64,000 bases of DNA from Trachythela sp. YZ-2020 (taxonomy: Eukaryota; Cnidaria; Anthozoa; Malacalcyonacea; Clavulariidae), in NCBI GenBank assembly GCA_016169945.1, contig JADLSH010000318.1:1770501-1834500 (forward strand), written 5' to 3'. Made by a program: the position numbers and the translations under genes. The stretch's first letter is position 1; the number at the start of each line of letters is the position of its first letter. Of this stretch, positions 1 through 9,500 are shown in pieces. Below the pieces are notes generated by a model. It searched no databases. It was not told the origin of the DNA and saw nothing but the letters and a program-made list of their open reading frames with translations.

Positions 1-585
1 GCATTCGGCAATGCCGAGCTAGATGCCGACCTCTCAACCTCCCAGGTCGGCAAATCATTGCCGACCGCAATCCAGTTCTTCTCAGTGGAAAATGTTTTTT
101 TAGCTACGGATAGCAGCTCAAAAAGCGTTCGTTCGTGTTTCCGTGCCAGGTCTTATAACTGTGACACCAGACGGCTGCATGACTTTGTAATTACTAGTGC
201 TTGCAGCTGCTCCGAAATCGCAATTCCGGAGGTAGAAACTGAAAGTGGCCTCAAAAATGCCGAGAGGTGCCGACCTGAGTCAGATTTAGGTCTCAATTTT
301 GACCTTTTTCGAGGGCTGACTCAGCATACCTCCGCTAACAAATTACGTCAAGCATTCGTGTATAAATTATACATGCACTAAGACAAACGTTTGCAAATTT
401 CTCATCCAAATTTAACAAAAATCTTATCGACTTGTCCTTGGCCATTTGTCCCACAAACTTTCATATTACAATGTTTGATATTTTTTAGTTTTCCGTATCA
501 GAGAGGCTCCGTGCTATAGTAAGAAAAATTTGTGGGAATTTTGTCAGGTATAAAGAAGACAATTTTTAATAAGTCAATATCTTAC
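1..585. other. Left-edge stretch, no gene seen
   Basis: This lies beyond the last visible exon of the minus-strand WD40 gene and is probably its next intron. It holds short inverted motifs around GGTCGGCA/TGCCGACC (45-52 and 59-66), a perfect 8-bp hairpin with a 6-nt loop, and related GCCGAC words near 21-30 and 268-275. These suggest a decayed mobile element. A 107-codon plus-strand ORF at 58-381 has no recognisable domain and I do not count it as a gene. Confidence 0.5.
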
Positions 586-3500
586 CCAGCAACTGTCCCA
601 AAGCGTTCAAAGCGTCTCGCTGCAAATCCAGAGAACCTCGAGCTAAACATGATATAATCCCTTCGACAGCTTGGTTGGAAACAATGCGTAATTCTTGGAC
701 AGTTTTGACACTTGCTCGACGAATGCCTGCTGCGGGATGGTGGAGATTGTCAACTACCACTTTTAACATCTTCTCTTTTTGTTCATCCGAAATACCAACA
801 TTTCTTCAAAAAATATTTCAAAAATTTCAACTAAACTATTATTTATACTGGATACCTATCTATGAGTTCTAAACTGTCTTCCTTGAGGTCCAGTAAAGAT
901 CACCCCTTATTGGTCCAGTGTTAGTTTAGTTTAGTTTAGTTTAGGTTTCCTACTGTAGTAACCTACAGTAGGAAACCTAAACTAAACTAAACTAAACTAA
1001 ACTAAACTAAACTAAACTATTTCTATTTATACTGGATAACTCTATCAGTTCTCAACTGTTCTCCCTAGAGGTCCAGTAAGGAACATTCCTTGTTGGTCCA
1101 GTGCTACTACAGGAGGAAACCTAAACTAAACTAAACTAAACTAAGGCCCGTTTCAGACGCCGCTCCACTCATGCACCGAACTTAATTGTATTAGGTGCGA
1201 CTCTGGAGCGATACAAGAGCGGCAGTGATTCAAACGGCGTACAAAATATAACGTTGTTGACGAGAGAGCGCGTTCGCGCGGGAATTCTAAAATTAAAACA
1301 ATACGTAGACATTATAAAGTGGCTAAACTAATCCTAATAAATTACAGCAAATTTTGATTTAGGTTCAGCACATGAGTGGAGCAGCGTATGAATCAATAGA
1401 GACCTTTAGCATTGCGTTTTTCGCAAAAACCGCAAACCGCAAACCGCAAAAAAAAAAACGTGTGTCCTGCGGTGCGTCTTGCGGTCGCGTTTGGCGTTCT
1501 ACGTTTCGCAAGAAGGTGTTCTAGCGGTAATACGGCATAATGCAACAACGTTTTACATTTAAGTTTTTTATAACACCGTTTAACTACTAAAGCAAAGTTC
1601 TTTTGGCTCTTTTCTTTGATTTTTGCCTTTTTTTATATAAGATTATAACTTTACAAAGTTTTATATAGCTATTATTACCGAAACAAGAATAGCCATGGAA
1701 TAAATAAACAAAACATGGCGGACTCATTACGCGGTAGCGGTAGCAAACTCGAATGAAATGCACCCAAATGCCAAAACAACAAACTGCTACTGGCCGCAGC
1801 CCGTAACCTGAAACCGCGACGCGGGGTTCGAAAATCTAAAAATTAAAAATAGGTCTAATGTCGCTCCAACGTCGCATAATGCGACAAGCTCTGCCGAACT
1901 TCTGCCGAACTTATGTCGCTCCAAATTCTGCCGTACCTAATTTATTCATACGTCGCTCTTCTGTCGCACTTAATTCGTCATTTAAGTTCGGCGCATGAGT
2001 GTAGCGGCGTCTGAAACGGGCCTAACTTTATTTATACTGGACAACTCTATCAGTTCTAAACTGTTCTCCCTAGAGGTCCAGTGTTACTACAGGAGGAAAC
2101 CTAAACTAAACTAAACTAAACTAAACTAACTTTATATATACTGGATAACTCTATCAGTTCTAAACAGTTCTTCCTTGAGGTCCAGTAAGGGTAATTCCTT
2201 ATTGATCCAGTGTTACTACAGGAGGAAACCTAAACTAAACTAACTTTATTTATACTGGATAACTCTATCAGTTCTAAACTGTTCTTCCTAGAGGTCCAGT
2301 AAGGGTAATTCTGTTTTATAACTTTATAGCGTCTGTGTAAAGTGTGACGGAAGAAAAGTGCAGTGTTTGGTAAAGTCAGTGAGGCGAAATTACAATAAGA
2401 GACGACCCTTACTGGATCTCTAGGGAGAACAGTTTAGAACTGATAGATCTATCCAGTATAAATAAAGTTAGTTTAGGTTTCCTCTTGTAATAACACTGGA
2501 TCAAATAGGGATTACAAATCTATAAAACATAGAGATCTAAACTCACGTGATGAGGCCTAATAGTTCATCACAAATTCTTCCGTAAGTAAGTGGAGCACAA
2601 TCAGCCATGATCGATATCATCTCTTTATATATATCCTCGACTGTAATACCCTCAACCAATGACGTTTTAGGAAACCAAGGCTGGTCAATCACGTGACGTA
2701 ATATGGGAGGTAGCTGTAAGGTTGGGTCTTCTGGTTCTTCAGCGCTGTCCGTTGATTGGGTTTCCTGTGTTTCTTCTGCTTTGGTTACGTCATCAATATC
2801 CTCCTCTTCCTAAAAGTGGAAACATTAAACTCAATTAAGACGATGTTCGGTTGTTTGTAAACTTGGTCGCTTATACCTAGGTTTATATAAACACATGAAC
2901 CAAGACAATTGGTTATATCTTAACAAGCTAGGAGTTAGCTCTAATCGATTCTTTAACAATCACCCGCGAAAACCATTTGTATCGATCAATTGACCGATTA
3001 GATCATTAATAACGATTAACAACAATTAATAGGTCAATCTATTGACAATCAATCACCTACTAAATCGACCAATCAACTGTTCAACATCAATCGTACACAT
3101 CTAATATCTTCTATACGAATATTTATGACGAGACAACCAGAGAGACAACTCACCTCAGCGGCTATTATCATCGGCATTTCAGGTTTCTTACTAACTTTCT
3201 TTCTCTCCCGCACAGACTGACGTGCTCGGATGTTTGACAACATTTGATCTCTAGAATATAAAAGAAAAATTCGCTCGAAATAACGAATTTACGTTCAGCA
3301 ATGTTGGAAAACAAACGTGGAGTCCAGTGTAGGTAGTATTCTACAATAAGCTGCCGTGGTTTGTGTCTGAACTACCTGAAAAAGATATCTCAAACGTGGA
3401 GGTCCAGTGTAGGTAGTATTCTACAATAAGCTGCCGTGGTTTGTGTCTGAACTACCTGAAAAAGATATGTCAAACGTGGAGGTCCAGTGTAGGTAGTATT

Positions 3501-6500
3501 CTACAATAAGCTGCTGTGGTTTGTGTCTGAACTACCTGAAAAAGATATCTCTAACGTGGAGGTCCAGTGTAGGTAGTATTCTACAATAAGCTGCTGTGGT
3601 TTGTGTCTGAACTACCTGAAAAATATATCTCAAACGTGGAGGTCCAGTGTAGGTAGTCAGGGCCTTTTTTAAGAAATCGTTAGTGGGAGGGCCATCATTG
3701 AACCCTTTCAATGGTGGTGTATTACAGGTGTGGGAAGGGGAAGGGAGGTCTGGGGGTCCTCCCCCAGAAAATGTTTGTATTCTTGAGTCTCTGCGGTTTG
3801 ATTTCCTGCACTTTCAGAGACAATTTTTGATATATCCCATCTAAACGGAGCCAGGTTTTGTTGTGAGAATACCATAACTTTCCTCTAAACTCAGTTTTTC
3901 CCCCTTTTTTGCTTATACTTTGGACAAAAGGGACCTTCACTGGGGGGCAAAATAGCTTACTGGGGGGGGGGCAACAGGGGGGCTGGGGGGCTTTGGCCCC
4001 TCCAGTACATTAGTTAAAAAAGTTCAGACACAAACCACGGCAGCTTATTGTAGAATACTACCTACAGGGGTAGGTAGTATTCTACCATAAGCTGCCGTGG
4101 TTTGTGTCTGAACTACATTAAAATGATATCGCAAACGCGGTGGTCCAGTGTAGGTAGTATTCTACATTTATCTACAATACGCTGCCGTGGTTTGTGTCTG
4201 AACTACCTGAAAAAGATTAGAAATACTTCCAGGGAAGCCCTTCAACGAGAAGTGTTTTAAATCTTTTTCAAATAGTTCAGACACAAACCACGGATGTGAA
4301 TAACAAGTGCACACAACATACTTGCTCATTGTTGTTTTAGTTGAAGCTTTCCACTTCTTTTCCATATCTTGTTCCTCGTCGCTAGAGCCCAGTTCCTCCT
4401 GATCCTCCTCGACCTCTTCATCAGATGAGTCATGCAGCAAACTTCTCTTCTCCTGGTCATAAGAGGCTTCATCATAACCATCGAATATTGAGAAGAATCC
4501 GAGGTCGTCGTCGTCCAATGTTAATGGGTAGTAATAATCTTCAGGCATGCCTGGTGAAAGGAATATATGGCGTTTGTTATCTAAACTAATTTTATTTATA
4601 CTGGGAGAAAACTTAAACTAAACTAAATTTATACTGGATAGCTCTATCAGTTCTAAACTGTTCTCCCTAGAGGTCCAGTAAGGATCATCCCTTATTGTCC
4701 CAGTGTTTCTACAGGAGAAAACTTACCTTAACTAACTTTATATTGGATAGCTCTGTCAGTTCTAAACCGTTCTCCTAAGAAGTCCAGTAAGGGCTATTCC
4801 TTAGCGGTCCAGTGCTACGACACGAGGAAAAACCTGCGGCGTTTGGTAGTATCAAACTAACAACTGGAAGCACTGTTCTCACATGCAACTGAGGTGACAA
4901 CTACATATTACAGGAATCTAACCTCTATCACATATCTTCCTTTATTGCCTCCCTATATGTTCTCAAATCCCTGTCAATCCTTCTCTATCTCTTACCTACA
5001 TCATCTTTAAACCCTTTTTTCCTGGTCTTTTTAATCCATTCCTTCGCGTCTTCTCCTCTCATTAATCTGGGTATGAGGTGGGCTGGCACTTCTTTAGGGG
5101 GTACCCTCTGCCTTACCACAGAGTTAGGGATAAATCCATCAGGCGCACAGGGCCAGTAGTCATCAGGGATCTTGGTGTTGTCACTGCCGAAGAGTCTGCG
5201 GAGCTGTTCAACCAAATCGCAAGATGACGCCTTCACGGTTGCTGTGGTCTAAAACAAGAACGAACGGTTGAGAATAAACTAGACCAATAGGGGATAACTG
5301 GATCTTTAGGGAGAACGGTACAGAACTGATAGAGCTATCCAGTATAAATAAAGTTAGTTTAGTTTAGGTTTCCTCCTGTAGTAACACTGGATCAATAAGA
5401 GATGACCCTTACTGGACCTCTAGGAAGAACAGTTTAGAACTGATAGAGCTATCCAGTATAAATAAAGTTAGTTTAGTTTAGGTTTCCTCCTGTAGTAACA
5501 CTGGAACAATAAGGGATGACCCTTACTGGACCTCTAGAGAGAACAGTTTAGAACTGATAGAGCTATTCAATATAAATACAGTTAGTTCAGTTTAGGTCCT
5601 GTAGTTACACTGTAACAATAAAAGATGGCGCTAATGAGATTTGTAGGAAGAACAGTTTAGAACTGATAGAGTTATCCAGTATATAATACAGTTAGTCTAG
5701 TTTAGTTTCAGATCCTCGGAATCAATAGAATAAAAACTTGTACAAATTTTCAAAATTCCATGTACTTACAATTTCAGAACGTGAACTAAAACTTTGGGTA
5801 ATTCTGGCGATAACTTCCTCAAATATCGGTGAATGCAGAGCTGAGCTGCGTCTGCTCATGGATGATCGCTGAAATTTCCGTATTTTCTCATCCAGGTCAT
5901 CCTGTTCCTGGATCGTAGAATAACGTCGTGGCGGGGGGTCTATCTCCTCGTCATCAGGGAGGTCCTCGTTCTGGTTGTCCAGCAGCAATAGCGCTGAAGG
6001 AATCCTGAGCGTTGGCTAAACGATATAAAACACAGCGGTTAGCACATGTGCCTTTCATCTCTGTGACCGGAATTTGATTCCTGCAATATATAGTTGTCTG
6101 ATTATAATTTCACCTCAGTCTCATCTGAGAAGAAATAGCGCTGAATTCTGAGTGCTGGTAGATGAAATAGGAAGCTGGAATGCTGTTGCAGGGCAGCAGA
6201 TGGTGGTCTACTTCAGAAATGTTGACACTTATAGGAACAATCTCTCAATTCTATTTACCATCAAATACAACACCACTACATATAATGAAAAAATCAACAT
6301 TATTTTCTCACTCTGATAACTGCAGGTTGACCACCATCTGCTGCACCATAGCGCTTAGTATATCATCTTATCCCACCCAACTCAACCATATCCAAATTAA
6401 TCACAGCATACCCCTATATACTCCGTACCTTCACACTATATTCCTCCTCCTGCGACATCAGTCTCCTCTGCCCAAGATCCAGCGGCAAGCATGGAGTACA

Positions 6501-9500
6501 TAACGGATCGTACGAGAAAGCCAACATACGATCAAATGGCAAATGATGTTCAAAAATATCATCAGGAAACTCCATAGTCGCTAGCATTTCAAGTATTTTT
6601 AGCGGGAGATAGTTGGTGAGCGGGACAATACTGATATGGGACTGAAACCCAACCAACAGATCTCCACGCGTGTTCGCGAAGCACACGCCACGCAGGGACT
6701 CTTCGAAGCAGATTTCTTTGAGTAGTTTGGCTTCGGTGTTCCAGATCTTCACACTCCAGTCATCACTTGAGGTCGCAAATAGACCGAGTGTTGGACAGGC
6801 CGAGAGCTGGAAATGGAATACCGTAGAGATAAGAAACTAAGCTCACTGTGCTTATACTGGGTCGCTCTAAGGTCTAGCATGGTTGTCAGTTGTCACTACA
6901 GGAGGAAATGCTTACTTGAAGCAGCAACTACACCTAGTGTTGAACACGCCGAGAGCTAAAAACCGGAGACACTGGGAAGCTGGTTTATACTTCTCAACCA
7001 TCTAATAACTATTTCTACACACAATGGCTTGGTGTCCGAAATTTCCTTGTAAACTACATGGAAACTAATATAAGATGACGTTAGACTTAAATAATTTGTT
7101 TAATTTAAAGACAGACTGTTTATCAAATATTGACATTTTTATCCCATCAAAGAAGTACTTACAATTAATCATTGTCTTGTCATTAACAGACAAAAGAGTA
7201 TAACTTTATATCAAGATCTTTTTCTCGGCATCTCGTTCGATGGGACTGATAGTAGAAGGTGTTTGTAGATGGAATATTCGAACGAAAATTTATATACATT
7301 ATACTGACATCACTCCCATCATGCATATATACACGAATTTGCGGTTACTGCCCAGCAAGTGGACTCTGTAGCTCAGTTGGTTAGAGCGCTGCACCGGAAT
7401 CGCAGGGCCGCAGATTCGATTCCTGCCAGAGGGCCTAAAGTTGCATTTTTCGCAACTGCTCCTGGCTAAGTCTAATGTATACAAATTTTCGTTCGAATAT
7501 TCCATCTACAAACACCTTCTACTAACTTGATATCATCGTATTCCTGCGGTGTTTACCATCAACCTCTTTTATCCATATATTTAATATTTTGCGTCCGAAC
7601 TGGAAGAATTCAACGATTTGAACTCCGGCCACAAAGGTAACATGCACTAACCACTGTGACACCCCATCAGGCATTCTACGTAACATACCCCAGTAATAGT
7701 TTTAGAGTGAGTCTCTTCTACAGTCGATGTAAAACATTCTATATCACAAAGACCATTTCTTGATATGGAATCTCGGTGACTGTGCCTGCTTCGTGCGGGT
7801 CGCTCTACTTCTGGATTCACCCTAAAAACATCAGGAACAGTTTGGTAGAATATAGTTTGTCAGCTAACGTCGGCAGAAAACTTGCACTGAAAATAGATAT
7901 GTTTCAAAACTCAGATGTTATTTAACCGTGTGTTTGTTGTCTGTTATGCAAACTAAGTGCGTAAAATGTACTTAAGATTATCCTTGTTTGCTTAAAGAAG
8001 GGCGTAAGGTAGTAAAGGATTACCGAATGGTTTTCCGTGCAGGATTGCGTCATCCTCACACGCGGGATGTTGCGAGACTTTCTGAAAGCGTAAAAAAATA
8101 CGAGCCGATAGGCGAGTATTTTTTAGCTTTCAGAAAGTCGAGCAACATCCCAAGTGTTAGGATCACACAATCCTGCACGGAAAACCATTTGGTAATTATT
8201 TTATAAAATAACGACAAAGAAACAACGGACATTTTACAAACCCCGCGATGCGCCTAAAATTTTCCGTGCATGATTGTCTCATCCTGCACGGGTATTGACC
8301 ACAGCTCGCGTAGTAAATATGTTATTTTATAATACATGTTCTTAATGTAGGCTACCTTAAAGTAATTTGATGTTGTTTAGAACTCATGTGAGTAGAGTTA
8401 AATTGCTGAAAACTCACATGGACTTAACTGAACGCACACGAGTTCTGTACAATGTACACGTAATGAGTGCATTATTATCCATCACTAGTCCTATGGTGTA
8501 TCCAATCGTCTCCATATCATGAGGTATACTCAATAACTTCACAGAACTCCATAGCTCCAACGAAATGATCTTAGCTGAATAATTACGGAACACTATTTTC
8601 CATACTTTAAGTTCACAATCAGTACCACAGGAGACCAATATAGCGGAGTATAGGGAGTTGTGGTTGTTTTGTTCAAGGCCTTCTGATACACGAAGTAGCG
8701 CGATTTTTCCGTAGTGTGCCTCGATTGTATCATGCATGCTTAGTTCTAGAATTAACACAAAAGTAGTATTTAATAACTACTTTCAGGTAGTTCAGACACA
8801 AACCACGACATCTTATTGTAGAATACTACCTACACTGAACCACCACGTTTGAGATATCTTTTTCAGGTAGTTCAGACACAAACCACGGCATCTTATTGCA
8901 GAATACTACCTACACTAACACTAGACCCTCACGTTTGAGATATGTTTTTCAGATAGTTCAGACACAAACCATGGTAGGTTAATATTGTAGAATACTACCT
9001 ACACTGGACCTCCGTACGTATAAGATACCTTTTTCAGGTAGTTCAGACACAAACCATGACTTACCATTGCTATAGACCAATGTGATATGTCCATTATTCA
9101 AGCCGGCAAACAATAACGTATAATGATATATTTCACCCTCCCCTGACTCAGTTATTTCATCAATATTCATCATAGCAACACAGCTAACTCCATAAGACTC
9201 GGCCCGGGAGGTGGACGTCACTCTTTCGCCATCAAACATGTCTGTTTTCCATAATTGATACGCACTGAAAAATAATGGAAACCAGTTTTGGAGTAGATTT
9301 AATGCACTTTCGGGAATGGATAAGTCCTATGCAATGTGGACTCACACTCACCCGAGACTTATCCGTACACACGTAAAAACGCACAAGTTGTAACAAACCT
9401 GCAGCATACTTGTACCAATGATGTTTCAACAACTTGTTATCAGGATGTGTTCGCACTGCTTGTTGTCAACGGCTTGTTGGCAACTTTCTTACAAGATTGT

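Noticed and set aside
3315..3657. CRISPR-like or regulatory array of 80-bp units
   Set aside because: Plain tandem repeat without spacers; copies of the family are scattered across the window.
6841..7000. Additional WD40 exon near 6930-6960
   Set aside because: A short stretch resembles the start of exon 8 in reverse (GTGTTGAACACGCCGAGAGC), but it has stops and direct splicing of exon 7 to exon 8 already makes a complete blade; probably a decayed partial duplication.
7370..7440. Functional tRNA gene
   Set aside because: A and B boxes are good, but the acceptor stem and anticodon stem do not pair fully and there is no normal U33/anticodon loop; the sequence recurs at 54435 as part of a repeat.
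9232..9456. 74-codon minus-strand ORF
   Set aside because: Overlaps WD40 exon 5 in another frame and continues into a repeat-rich intron; no domain.
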